DNA from: Bacillota bacterium | Lineage (GTDB): Bacteria > Bacillota > Clostridia > Christensenellales > SZUA-584 | Direction of reading: 5' to 3' | Assembly: GCA_023460085.1 (NCBI GenBank) | Contig: JAEWRI010000032.1 | Location: 23,489 to 87,488, forward strand | Length of the DNA stretch: 64,000 nucleotides | Shown: in pieces, positions 41,415 to 50,204 of the stretch | Position numbering within the stretch: the stretch's first letter is position 1 | Layout of the letters: each line of letters opens with the position of its first letter | Notes under the pieces: model-generated | The model's input: the letters and a program-made list of their open reading frames with translations, nothing else | Told to the model about the DNA's origin: nothing | The model's database searches: none | Made by a program: the position numbers and the translations under genes

Positions 41415-42611
41415 TTATTGTTTGGAAGACACGAGAACCTCATAGGTTTGATGTGATATAAATACCCGTTCCAGCCGGCTGCCGAGCCGGCTCAATATAT
41501 CATTGGTGATGGTTTGCGCACGCACAGCCAGTTCTTCCGCAAGGATTTCATCTCCCCCGTCGCATCCAATCAATGTTGCGATATTGCCGCATGTGACCTC
41601 CGGATTGTCCGTCACATCCACCATAAGCTGATCCATGCATATGCAGCCGATGATGGGCGCACGACGCCCATGCAGCAATACGCAGCCCTGCTCGCTACCC
41701 AGATTTCTTGGCAGCCCGTCCGCATAGCCGATAGGGAGTATGGCGACTCGCGTATCCCGTTTCATAACATTCTGACAGCCATAGCCGACACCTTCCCCCG
41801 CCGCAACCATTCGGATTAATACGACCCGCGCTTTGAGGGACAATACCGGTTTCAGAGCAACGCCCGCTTGATTTGTTCGAGAGGTGACGCCATATAGCGC
41901 CAGACCCACGCGAGCGTAATCGGCAGCTGTATTGCCATAGTTTAAAACGCCGTAGCTGCTGAGAAGGTGCGTGCAGGGGATCTTAATACCCCGTATCTTT
42001 AGCGCGTCCAGCAAACTGAAAAACCTCTCAATTTGTCGGTTGGTCAATGCCACACTGGCAGCATCCATGCTGTCGGAAGCGCATAGGTGTGTGAATATCC
42101 CATCCACCTTAAACTGTTTATTGCGGAAGATTTCCGCAATTTGCGTACCGTTTTCGAAGCTTTCGCCCAGCCTGTGCATGCCGGTATCCACCTTTATGTG
42201 AACATGGATCTGCTTGCCGGAAAGGCCGAGCCCATCCGCATAGCGGGCATCCACCACCGTCTGGGTCAGACCGTAATGACAAAGCTCCGCGGCCCGGCGG
42301 GGATCCGTGTATCCCAGAATTAGTACTTCTCCATGAACGCCGTTTTGCCGCAAATGGATGCCTTCATCAATCGTTGCAACGGCAAAGGCTCGAACACCGA
42401 TATGGTTTAGGGCGCTGGAAACCTCAATGTCGCCATGTCCATAGGCATTGGCTTTTACAACGGCCATGATCGCGCATTCCCCAGGCAGCAACTCCTGCAA
42501 AGTTCTGGCGTTGTGGCACAGGTTATCAAGGTTGACTTCCGCCCAGGCGCGGTCTTTGCGGCCCTGATGCGTGCGGGTGTAATTTTCCCTCGTTTCCTGC
42601 TTACTGCTCAC
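41415..42611 (-). CDS. vanT: VanT-type serine/alanine racemase, soluble domain only
   Basis: A 398-residue PLP racemase. The PLP lysine lies in AVVKANAYGHG, and DYARVGLALYG and GCICMDQLMVDVTD complete the alanine racemase fold. Its place as last gene after vanG and vanXY marks it as the D-serine-supplying racemase. Full-length VanT of VanC/VanG types has an N-terminal membrane domain thought to import L-serine; here it is absent. GTG 42611 is preferred (GGGAG 7 nt upstream); TTG 42617 is possible. It overlaps vanXY by 11 nt. A plain alanine racemase cannot be excluded. Confidence 0.82.
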   Translation of the reverse strand: MSSKQETRENYTRTHQGRKDRAWAEVNLDNLCHNARTLQELLPGECAIMAVVKANAYGHGDIEVSSALNHIGVRAFAVATIDEGIHLRQNGVHGEVLILGYTDPRRAAELCHYGLTQTVVDARYADGLGLSGKQIHVHIKVDTGMHRLGESFENGTQIAEIFRNKQFKVDGIFTHLCASDSMDAASVALTNRQIERFFSLLDALKIRGIKIPCTHLLSSYGVLNYGNTAADYARVGLALYGVTSRTNQAGVALKPVLSLKARVVLIRMVAAGEGVGYGCQNVMKRDTRVAILPIGYADGLPRNLGSEQGCVLLHGRRAPIIGCICMDQLMVDVTDNPEVTCGNIATLIGCDGGDEILAEELAVRAQTITNDILSRLGSRLERVFISHQTYEVLVSSKQ

Positions 42612-43368
42612 TGCCAATCTCCCACAGCGTCACTACCACGCCGTCCATGTTGTTTCCGGAAAACTGATATGCGGCACAATCCGGCACGGGCACTTCCATC
42701 GCGGTATCCGAGCTTGAAATGAAGCCGATTTCGCAGCGGGGACCATTGCCGCGAAACGCAAGCCGGTTGCGCAGAAAGTCATGCTGCCGGATATCGTCCA
42801 TGTATTCCTCCAGCGTTATCCCGCTATTCGTGATGATCCGCGAATGCGGATAACCCACATACCGAAAGTGCCAGGGTTCGTGCGCAATATGGGTAATGTG
42901 TTCTCTGCCCGCCGGATAGCGTTCGATAAAACCATAATCCGCCGCTTTTTCGCGAAACCGCTGACAAACGCCTTCATAGGGGAAATCCGGGCGGATGAAA
43001 TCTATGTCTGCCCCGTTTAAAGCCAAATCGACTGCCAGCCCGGTCTGATGTTCGCTGCAGCCCGGCATCGCTACATAATCACGCGTGAACTGCCTCCCGT
43101 TTTCCCGCAGCGATTTGTTATATATCCGGCGCTGTTCACGCGTCGTCCGAAAACCGCTGATCGCCACGATGTCGCCGCCGCCGTTAATGGCCGCCATGGT
43201 CTTGTCCAACATCTTCGCCGCCTGGCGTTCCAGCATGGCAGCCTCCCTCCCGCATTCTAGCGGCATCAGGCTGCCTTCGTCCGGTTCGGTTTTCAGCGGC
43301 CAGTCCCGGTTCACCAGAACAAGGCTGCCGTGATGGACACTTTTTCCGTGAAGCTTCAGCGTCTTCAT
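42601..43368 (-). CDS. vanXY: VanXY-type D,D-dipeptidase/carboxypeptidase
   Basis: A 255-residue zinc D,D-peptidase of the VanY family, close in length to VanXY of VanG strains. The metal site is visible as SEHQTGLAVDLAL (His and Asp) and EPWHFRYVG (catalytic Glu and His), with SGFRTTREQ upstream. VanXY enzymes remove D-Ala-ended precursors so that only D-Ser-ended ones reach the wall. No signal peptide is visible, which fits a cytosolic VanXY rather than membrane VanY. ATG 43368 overlaps the vanG stop as ATGA. Confidence 0.88.
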   Translation of the reverse strand: MKTLKLHGKSVHHGSLVLVNRDWPLKTEPDEGSLMPLECGREAAMLERQAAKMLDKTMAAINGGGDIVAISGFRTTREQRRIYNKSLRENGRQFTRDYVAMPGCSEHQTGLAVDLALNGADIDFIRPDFPYEGVCQRFREKAADYGFIERYPAGREHITHIAHEPWHFRYVGYPHSRIITNSGITLEEYMDDIRQHDFLRNRLAFRGNGPRCEIGFISSSDTAMEVPVPDCAAYQFSGNNMDGVVVTLWEIGSEQ

Positions 43369-44414
43369 GGCTCAACCGCCAAACGGATCAGCGTATCCAC
43401 AACGGTCTCGAAGCTCATGCCAATGCCCCTCATCATTCCGGGGTAGCGGCTGTGGCTTGTGAAGCCGGGGATGGTGTTGACCTCGTTAAAGACAATCTCC
43501 CGCTTCGGCGTCAGAAAAATATCCACCCGGGCGAAGCCGCGGCAGCCCAGAGTCCTGTAGATGATTTTCGCCGTTTGTTTAATTCTCGCCGATGTATCGT
43601 GATCAATGCGGGCAGGCATATGGATTCTGGAGCTTTTCAGCGTATACTTTTCGGTATAGTCGAAGAAGCCGTGGGACAGCTCGATTTCATCCAATTCTCC
43701 CACGGTGAGCTCGTCATTGCCCATCACGGCGCACCCCACCTCGAAGCCTTCCACGCCCTGCTCGACGACAACTTTTCGGTCGTGCTGAAACGCCGCGCCC
43801 ACCGCATCCGGAAGTCCTTCCGGGCTGGATACCCTGGTGATACCAAAGGAAGATCCCGCGCAAGCCGGCTTGACAAACAGCGGGTATTTCAGATTCGACA
43901 CAGCGCTGCACAGCGCGTCCGGCGACGGCGGCGCATCAATGACCACCGATTGCGGAACCGCAATGCCAGCCGATGCCACCAACCGATGGGCGATGTCCTT
44001 ATCCATGCAAATCGCCGAGCTGAGCGTTCCGCATCCCACGCAGGGGATTCCCGCAAGCTCCAGCAACCCCTGCACCGTGCCGTCTTCACCGTTTTTTCCG
44101 TGCAATACCGGAAACGCCACATCAATCGGAATCACTTCGGCTTTTCCGTCCTTCAGCGCCAGCAGTCCATGAGCCGCTCTGTCGGGCAAGATGAACGCAG
44201 GGATGCAGGATGGGTGCTGTGTCCATGTATCATCGAAAATCCGCTCCACAGGCCCGCCGTATTTTTTCCAGACACCCTCTTGTGTGATGCCCAGCAAAAT
44301 GGTCTCGTACTTATCTGTGCGAATACTTTGTATGACGGAAGCGGCTGACTGCAGCGAAACCTCGTATTCGCTCGAGCAGCCCCCAAACAATACCGCCACG
44401 GTTTTTCTGTTCAT
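43365..44414 (-). CDS. vanG: D-alanine--D-serine ligase, VanG type
   Basis: A 349-residue D-Ala-D-X ligase, exactly the length of enterococcal VanG as I recall it. VAVLFGGCSSEYEVSLQSA, FPVLHGKNGEDGTVQG and IVFNEVNTIPGFTSHSRYP are family hallmarks. The omega-loop segment DYTEKYTLKSS reads EKY, the signature of D-Ser ligases, rather than the KY of D-Ala ligases. Making D-Ala-D-Ser lowers vancomycin affinity. ATG 44414 has AAAGGAG 7 nt upstream; the frame stays open to 44627 without a better start. Confidence 0.95.
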   Translation of the reverse strand: MNRKTVAVLFGGCSSEYEVSLQSAASVIQSIRTDKYETILLGITQEGVWKKYGGPVERIFDDTWTQHPSCIPAFILPDRAAHGLLALKDGKAEVIPIDVAFPVLHGKNGEDGTVQGLLELAGIPCVGCGTLSSAICMDKDIAHRLVASAGIAVPQSVVIDAPPSPDALCSAVSNLKYPLFVKPACAGSSFGITRVSSPEGLPDAVGAAFQHDRKVVVEQGVEGFEVGCAVMGNDELTVGELDEIELSHGFFDYTEKYTLKSSRIHMPARIDHDTSARIKQTAKIIYRTLGCRGFARVDIFLTPKREIVFNEVNTIPGFTSHSRYPGMMRGIGMSFETVVDTLIRLAVEP

Positions 44415-44653
44415 TGCATGACTCCTTTGCGATGAATTCATTACTCGCTGCCTCACTTTTCCATGCGCAGGTCCGCAGTGTTTTTTCTGCAGAGCGCATT
44501 TCCCTGATACCTTGCGGGCGGACAGCAGGAGCGGAGTAATCGGCGCAAACCGCCTGCTTCCAAAACACCCGTACCTTCCTGCAATACAAAAAGCCTGTCC
44601 GTGTTGCGCAGCATCATGGTATCGCAAACGTTCAGGCTATATTGGAATTATGG

Positions 44654-44674
44654 CTTATGAATACCTTAAGAATT
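44654..44674 (-). promoter_or_regulatory. Candidate VanR site upstream of vanG
   Basis: On the plus strand CTTATGAATACCTTAAGAAT (plus one T) matches 19 of 21 positions of the site upstream of vanR at 46572-46592. On the minus strand it reads TTAAGGTATTC followed 11 bp later by ATAAG, the 11-bp direct-repeat layout of OmpR-family sites. The rest of 44415-44687 carries no gene and would be a vanG leader of about 200 nt. Confidence 0.65.
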
Positions 44675-44687
44675 GATGATCAAAGGC

Positions 44688-45809
44688 TTATTTTACAGAA
44701 ACAATTGGCGCGGACTGTTCGGTTACACCGGGCAGCACCACCGTAAACACTGTCTGGTTTGCGTCGCTCGCAGCCGATATTCCGCCCCCGTGTGCTTCGA
44801 CGATCTCCTTCGCGATGGCAAGTCCCAGTCCCGCGCCGCCGGTATGAGAGGATCGGGCGGAATCCAGCCGGAAGAACTTCTCAAATATTCTCCCCAGCTT
44901 TTCGGCGGGAATGGGATCGCCCTGATTTGCAAACGTAATCACCGTATTGTATCCCTTATTGAGTGCGGTAATGGTGATCGTGGAGTTGTCGTAGCTGTAC
45001 GCGATTGCGTTCTTTAAAATGTTGTTGAACACGCGTGAAAGCTTGTCCGCGTCGCCCCAGACGGTAAGATCCTCCGCGGCATAAACGACAGCGGTTTTGT
45101 TCTGCGGTGCGAGCATCGGGTAAAATTCATCGGCCATCTGGCGCAGCATCAGCGCGAGATTAATCCTTGCCATAGTAACCTCAATATGCTGGAGGTTGAA
45201 GCGGGTAATTTCAAAAAACTCGTCGATGAGCTGATCCAGCCGATAGGCTTTGTCCAGCGTAATGCCGACATATTTGGCTTTTTGCGCGGGCGGCATATCC
45301 GGCGCTTCATTCAGAAGGCTCAGATACCCGATGACAGAGGTCAGCGGTGTTTTGATATCGTGAGCCAGATAAACGATCAGGTCATTTCTGCGCTGCAGCT
45401 CATCGCGGGCCGCCCGCTCGTTTCTGATGGCTGCCTGCTTGATCTGATTCATGCTGGCTTCCACATCCCTTAACAAAGGAGGCAGGTGAATCGGCACGTT
45501 ATCGGGGATAACAAGGGCTTCGCTGGCTTCCACAACCGCTTCAATGTATTTGACGGTCTTGTTCCAGTAGTGATATATCACAAGGCACAGCACAACAAGC
45601 CACACGCAGATAAGTACCAGCGGAGAATAATTGTCCAGGGAGTTGAGAAAATCGTACAGCGGACTGGGCTGCCATGTAAATCTGCTTGCAATATACCGGG
45701 CAAAATAGAAGCCTGCAATCAGCACGAAGGCGGCAGTAACCGTAGCAATCAAGCAGCGGAGCAGCATGCTTCTCATCAGTGTGGATCTGAAATTAGCGCT
45801 AATTCTCAA
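44688..45809 (-). CDS. vanS: VanS sensor histidine kinase
   Basis: A 373-residue membrane kinase. Two helices (about 17-39 and 62-82) frame a short extracellular loop. A HAMP-like linker, the H-box LIVYLAHDIKTPLTSVIGYL, N-box VFNNILKNAIAYS and G-box GAGLGLAIAKEIVEAHGG follow. The H-box sequence is typical of VanS. TTG 45809 overlaps the vanR end and gives the fullest N-terminus; ATG 45776 is an alternative and the SD is weak for both. VanS senses glycopeptide or its effect and phosphorylates VanR. Confidence 0.92.
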   Translation of the reverse strand: MRISANFRSTLMRSMLLRCLIATVTAAFVLIAGFYFARYIASRFTWQPSPLYDFLNSLDNYSPLVLICVWLVVLCLVIYHYWNKTVKYIEAVVEASEALVIPDNVPIHLPPLLRDVEASMNQIKQAAIRNERAARDELQRRNDLIVYLAHDIKTPLTSVIGYLSLLNEAPDMPPAQKAKYVGITLDKAYRLDQLIDEFFEITRFNLQHIEVTMARINLALMLRQMADEFYPMLAPQNKTAVVYAAEDLTVWGDADKLSRVFNNILKNAIAYSYDNSTITITALNKGYNTVITFANQGDPIPAEKLGRIFEKFFRLDSARSSHTGGAGLGLAIAKEIVEAHGGGISAASDANQTVFTVVLPGVTEQSAPIVSVK

Positions 45810-46497
45810 TTTTGTAGCCGACCCCCCATACTGTTTTAATATATTTGGGACGTTCCGCGCTGTCGTGCATCTTTTCCCGGATATGCCGTATGTGCACCAT
45901 AACCGTATTATTGCTGCTGGAATAATACTTTTCCCCCCATACCACGTGGAACAGCTCTTCCGAACTGACCACCCGGCCTCGGTTGGCTGCCAGCACCCAA
46001 AGTATGGAGAATTCCGTCGGGGTTAATGACAGCCTCTTTTCGTTCAGCGTGCATTCATGCGTATTTCTGTCCAGCACCAGCCCGGAAAACATGAGGGTAT
46101 TTTCCTCGGCGGAAGCTTCGGCTGTATTATACTTTGTAAATCTGCGAAGCTGCGCCTTGACGCGCGCTATCATCTCCAGCGGCTGAAAAGGCTTCGTAAT
46201 ATAGTCGTCCGCGCCCAGCGTGAGACCGGTTATTTTGTCAATTTCTTCACTCTTTGCGGTCAGCATGATGACCGGAAAATTATGCTTCTCGCGGATGCGC
46301 TGGCAAATCGCAAAGCCGCTCTCGTCAGGCAGCATAACGTCCAGTATCGCCAGATCGATTTTTTCGTGGTCGATACAGCTTAACGCATCCTTGCCATTGT
46401 AGAACTTATAGACCGTGTAGTCCTCGCTTTTCAGGTATACCTCGATTAAATCCGCTATCGCCTGTTCATCATCAACGATCATTACGTTTGCACCCAT
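45799..46497 (-). CDS. vanR: VanR response regulator
   Basis: A 232-residue OmpR-type regulator. The receiver domain has the acidic pocket MIVDDE, the phosphorylated Asp in LAILDVMLPDESG and the lysine in YITKPFQ. The winged-helix domain includes LSLTPTEFSILWVLAANRGRVVS and VMVHIRHIREKM. ATG 46497 is chosen because GGAG lies 11 nt upstream. It is the first gene of vanRS-G-XY-T. Confidence 0.93.
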   Translation of the reverse strand: MGANVMIVDDEQAIADLIEVYLKSEDYTVYKFYNGKDALSCIDHEKIDLAILDVMLPDESGFAICQRIREKHNFPVIMLTAKSEEIDKITGLTLGADDYITKPFQPLEMIARVKAQLRRFTKYNTAEASAEENTLMFSGLVLDRNTHECTLNEKRLSLTPTEFSILWVLAANRGRVVSSEELFHVVWGEKYYSSSNNTVMVHIRHIREKMHDSAERPKYIKTVWGVGYKIEN

Positions 46498-46871
46498 AAA
46501 CGCGCTTCTCCTTGCTGTACCACCCATCATCCATCATAGCATGCTTTATCTGCAAATGCGGCAGCGTATCACTTATGAATATCTTAAGATTTCCTTAACC
46601 GCTGCAGCACAACGCGCTGAATCCATACTATAGTCTTTCTTGCGGCAGCGCAACAATTCCGCGACGAAAATCACAGCTGAAAATGCCGCAGCAGCAGGCA
46701 GTCCCCATTCTTAACCCTCCTTTGTCCTGAATTCCCGTCCGTTAAGTTCCGCATGGAATCCGAGAAACTTTTCTGTACATTTGTTGTTATACCGCTCATT
46801 GAAGCGGTTATTTATACGGATGAGTATATCCTCATGCTTATGCAATCCGACAGATGATCAAGGGGGCAGCT
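46498..46871. other. Divergent intergenic region upstream of vanR, with candidate VanR repeats
   Basis: No gene is seen here. At 46572-46598 the minus strand carries TTAAGGAAATC, TTAAGATATTC and ATAAG at 11-bp steps, three imperfect direct repeats as expected for an OmpR-family regulator, 75 bp before vanR. Positions 46572-46592 match the site upstream of vanG. A weak hairpin ACCGCT-CATTGA-AGCGGT lies at 46791-46808 before the FtsA-like gene. No clear promoter for the latter could be fixed. Confidence 0.65.
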
Positions 46872-48875
46872 ATGGCGGGATCACCAAAAAGACACTGGAA
46901 GACGCAACCAAACGACATGATATTCGCGCTTGATATCGGCACGCGCAGTATCATTGGCATTGCGGGTATCATGGAGGACGGGCGGTTTCGCGTTATCGCC
47001 ATGGAAAAGGAGAGTCAGGCGCAGCGCTCCATGATCGACGGCCAGATTGAAAACATCGATCAGGTTGCCAGAGTGGCCCGAATAGTCAAGAGCCGGTTGG
47101 AGGACACGCTGTGCTGCCGGCTGAAGCGGGTATGCGTAGCCGCGGCGGGACGGGCGCTGAAAACCCAGCGCGCTTCATTCTCCATGGAGTTTTCCCAGAC
47201 GCAAAGGCTGAATGACGAAATCATCAGCCGGCTGGAGGCGGGAGCTATCGCGGAAGCGGAGGCTGCTTTTACCCGCAGCGTGGAAATTGATACCCGTCAG
47301 TTTTATCTGGTGGGACATACCGTGGTACAGTACTATCTGGATAACTACCCCATCTCCAGCCTGCTGGACCATCAGGGGCGGCATGTACAGGCAGACGTCA
47401 TCGCTACGTATCTTCCGAGCGCGGTGGTGGAAAGCCTGTATCTTGCCATGAACCGCATCGATCTAGAGGTTGCGAACCTCACGCTGGAGCCCATTGCCGC
47501 TATTAACGCGGCGATCCCTCAGAATCTTCGGCTGCTGAACCTTGCGCTGGCGGACATCGGCGCGGGAACCTCCGACATCGCCATATGCAAGGACGGCGGC
47601 ATCGTAGGGTATACCATGGCTACCGTGGCGGGGGATGAAATCACGGAGGCGCTGATGAATCGCTACCTCCTCGATTTCGATACCGCGGAGTCGATTAAGA
47701 CACAGCTGGATTGTCAAAACACGGTCAGCGTCACCGATATTCTGGGAAACACACACACGATTACGCAAAGCGACCTTCTGGACAGCATTGATGGTGCCTC
47801 GGATAACCTCTGCCGGGAGATATCAGAGCATATCTGCGCCGTAAACGGCGGTCCGGTTTCCGCCGTATTTCTGGCCGGAGGCGGCAGTAAGCTGGCGAGC
47901 ATCCGGGCAGGGATATCCAGACATATGAAAATTGATGTAAACCGGGTAGCCATAGCCGGAAACTATTTTCAGACATATGCTTTTTCGGACACGTACAAGC
48001 TGCAGGATCCCGAATACGCCACCCCGCTTGGCATTGCCATTTCGGCAGGCATGAACCTGATCGCCGATGGTTTTAACGTGACGCTGAACGGCAGCCGCGC
48101 CAAGCTTTTCCGCAACGGCACAATGACCGTACTGGATATTTTGACGATGAACGGCTTCTCTTACCGGGATATACTGCCGCGCACGGGCAATAAGCTCATA
48201 TTGGCAGTCAATGGGGAGCAGGTTATTTATTACGGTGCCCCCGGCGAGGCGGCCATACTGCGGCTTAACGGCAAAGACGCCAGAATCTCCGATCTGGTGA
48301 AAACGGGAGACCGCATTGAGTTCGTTCCTGCCGAACACGGCAAATCCGCACAATACTGTCTGAAGGATCTGCTGGCGGATCACCCCGGGCAGTCTGCCAC
48401 CGTCAACGGAAAGATACTGCCGCCGGAAACACCGCTGAAGACAGGAGACGCGGTGACGATTGTTCCGGAGCCTGTATCGGACGCCTCCGGGGACAGAGAA
48501 TACGAGCAAGCCGCACTGCCGCAGACCGCGCCATCCGAAGAGCCCGAGGCGGCAGATTGCTTGCCGCAAGCTGCACAGACAGACCATGCCGCTGCAGAAC
48601 CCGCGCCGCCGCGCCCGGCGGATTCCGTCGAATTCGTACTGAATCACCGCCCTGTCACTCTCTCCAGAAAACCCGACGGCACACCGTACTATCTGATGGA
48701 TTTTTTGGAACTGTCCGGAATCGATCTGGAGCACCCGTCAGGAAACATCATACTCCGGGTCAACGGCGCAGACAGTACCTTCCTGACGGATATAAAGCGC
48801 GGAGATCAGGTAGAGATATTCTGTTCCTCCGGTCAGGACGGCAAGCAGTTTGCCGGGACCGCTGGGCGTCCATAA
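46872..48875 (+). CDS. FtsA/PilM-like actin-fold ATPase with beta-grasp-like C-terminal region
   Basis: A 667-residue protein. The N-terminal 390 residues have the FtsA actin fold: FALDIGTRSIIGI (phosphate 1), an SHS2-like inserted region, LALADIGAGTSDIAI (phosphate 2) and VFLAGGGSKLASIRAGI (adenosine). The C-terminal 270 residues are unlike FtsA. They hold two ubiquitin-like or SLBB-like segments (LDILTMNGF ... ILAVNGEQVIYYG and VKTGDRIEFVP), an acidic Pro/Ala linker and a third such segment near the end (VNGADSTFLTDIKRGDQVEI). No amphipathic FtsA membrane helix is seen. AAGGGGG lies 5 nt before ATG 46872. It may act in cell shape or envelope assembly, in addition to a true FtsA elsewhere. 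Confidence 0.75.
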   Translation: MAGSPKRHWKTQPNDMIFALDIGTRSIIGIAGIMEDGRFRVIAMEKESQAQRSMIDGQIENIDQVARVARIVKSRLEDTLCCRLKRVCVAAAGRALKTQRASFSMEFSQTQRLNDEIISRLEAGAIAEAEAAFTRSVEIDTRQFYLVGHTVVQYYLDNYPISSLLDHQGRHVQADVIATYLPSAVVESLYLAMNRIDLEVANLTLEPIAAINAAIPQNLRLLNLALADIGAGTSDIAICKDGGIVGYTMATVAGDEITEALMNRYLLDFDTAESIKTQLDCQNTVSVTDILGNTHTITQSDLLDSIDGASDNLCREISEHICAVNGGPVSAVFLAGGGSKLASIRAGISRHMKIDVNRVAIAGNYFQTYAFSDTYKLQDPEYATPLGIAISAGMNLIADGFNVTLNGSRAKLFRNGTMTVLDILTMNGFSYRDILPRTGNKLILAVNGEQVIYYGAPGEAAILRLNGKDARISDLVKTGDRIEFVPAEHGKSAQYCLKDLLADHPGQSATVNGKILPPETPLKTGDAVTIVPEPVSDASGDREYEQAALPQTAPSEEPEAADCLPQAAQTDHAAAEPAPPRPADSVEFVLNHRPVTLSRKPDGTPYYLMDFLELSGIDLEHPSGNIILRVNGADSTFLTDIKRGDQVEIFCSSGQDGKQFAGTAGRP

Positions 48876-48896
48876 AATCTTGCCGTTATTTTCAAG

Positions 48897-48920
48897 CGCA
48901 CCTTCACCGGTGCGTTTTTT
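48897..48920 (+). terminator. Terminator of the FtsA-like gene
   Basis: CGCACC, TTCACC loop, GGTGCG, then T6, 22 nt after the stop codon. Confidence 0.85.
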
Positions 48921-49029
48921 GCGTCTTCATGGTTCCCCCCGCGTCCAAATACGCGGTTCAGCCATTGACGGATTGTTATATTATGATATTATATGCTTGT
49001 TATTGTATTATTTAAAAAGGATATGGATT

Positions 49030-49977
49030 ATGACACTGGAAATCAGCGCATTGGAAATCATTGTCGGTATACTTGTCATCATTGCTGTTACGGTGATCTG
49101 GGTCATTAATAAAAAAAGGCCTCCGGACAAAAAGAAAATCAACGTCGACGCCGGACTGCTGGCTCTGGTGCTTACCATTGCCGCCGCGCTTGTACTCATG
49201 CTCGTCAAATCCGATTTCTTTAAAAACAGCCCCGTACTGATATTCATCGCCGTGCTTTGCCTGATTACCGGTGTGACCGGTATCACAGGCACATTCGCCA
49301 CGCTCAAGTCCCGCAAGGATCTCGGCATGGTGCTGGCGAAGCTGCAGGATCAGGTTTCAGGCATGGGCAACCTCATCTTCTACCCCACCAAAGAAGAAAC
49401 ATTTAAAATGCTGTGTACGATGACCCGTCAGTCGAAAGAGAAAGTGATGTCCACGCGGTTCTCTTCCGGCGATATCAGTACGGAATCGGACTACTGGTGC
49501 GAAGTCAAGCATAAGGCGATGTCACCGTCCGTCATGTGCACGCGTGTCCATTGCCTTGCCCACAAATCTGCCAAATGCATCGACGGCGTATGCAGAATCG
49601 TCAACGACTTCTGCGGTGCAAAGCAGTTTCTGCTTGGGGTCACGTTTCAGAACAACGAGTTTGAAATGATCATTACGGATGATCGGGAGTGCATGATCTG
49701 CTTCCACGACCTCGAAATGACCATTCGGAACGGCTTCAAGGTGGACGCAAGCCTTCCCAACAGCATTGGGATGGTCTCCAACTTCGGCGACACATATCGC
49801 CGTATACTGAATAACTGCTATGTGGTGATCGATTTTGAAAAGTTCGTCCGGAACACCGACGATATCCGCAGCGTACAGAATTTCCTCCGGGCAAAGCATA
49901 AAGAATATTGCGACGGCAAACTCCCGAAACCCGTGCATCCCGATGATCTGGAAAAGCTGATCGCGTCCTACCGCTGA
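49030..49977 (+). CDS. Hypothetical membrane protein with large soluble domain
   Basis: A 315-residue protein of unknown family. It has three hydrophobic helices at about residues 6-28, 41-60 and 67-90, then a cytosolic domain of about 210 residues with nine cysteines. The soluble part alternates strands and helices (FLLGVTFQNNEFEMIITDD, CMICFHDLEMTIRNGF), and a CLAHKSAKCIDG segment is vaguely like the HxK of phospholipase D-type folds, but the HxKx4D motif is not met. AAAAAGGA lies upstream of ATG 49030; the frame stays open to 48850. No neighbour suggests a role. Confidence 0.75.
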   Translation: MTLEISALEIIVGILVIIAVTVIWVINKKRPPDKKKINVDAGLLALVLTIAAALVLMLVKSDFFKNSPVLIFIAVLCLITGVTGITGTFATLKSRKDLGMVLAKLQDQVSGMGNLIFYPTKEETFKMLCTMTRQSKEKVMSTRFSSGDISTESDYWCEVKHKAMSPSVMCTRVHCLAHKSAKCIDGVCRIVNDFCGAKQFLLGVTFQNNEFEMIITDDRECMICFHDLEMTIRNGFKVDASLPNSIGMVSNFGDTYRRILNNCYVVIDFEKFVRNTDDIRSVQNFLRAKHKEYCDGKLPKPVHPDDLEKLIASYR

Positions 49978-50103
49978 CGCCACAGTGCATTATCCATGCT
50001 CAGTCCCCTCAACACCCGCAGTCCGTGACCCAAGAAATCGGGGGACCTGTTTTTTATTCCCCCGCCCATGGAATTGCATCTTTATTTACCGGATACATTC
50101 ATA

Positions 50104-50177
50104 TATAATATCTCAAAACCACGACCATCATTGCATGACAACGCGTCGGTGCCTTTTCGCGATTCAGCCGAATCGCG
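50104..50177 (+). promoter_or_regulatory. Leader of the NCS2 permease: possible promoter and hairpin
   Basis: A TATAAT lies at 50104-50109 with a weak TTTATT 17 bp upstream. Further on, CGCGATTC-AGCC-GAATCGCG (50158-50177) is a perfect 8-bp stem that ends 14 nt before the SD of the permease. It is not followed by a T run, so it may affect translation or mRNA stability. I could not match it to a known riboswitch. Nothing else is seen in 49978-50204. Confidence 0.45.
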
Positions 50178-50204
50178 GGGGCAGTCGCCAAGGAGGAATT
50201 CATC

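Noticed and set aside
44311..44589. 92-residue frame in the vanG leader
   Set aside because: It overlaps the start of vanG in another frame and has no SD or family signature.
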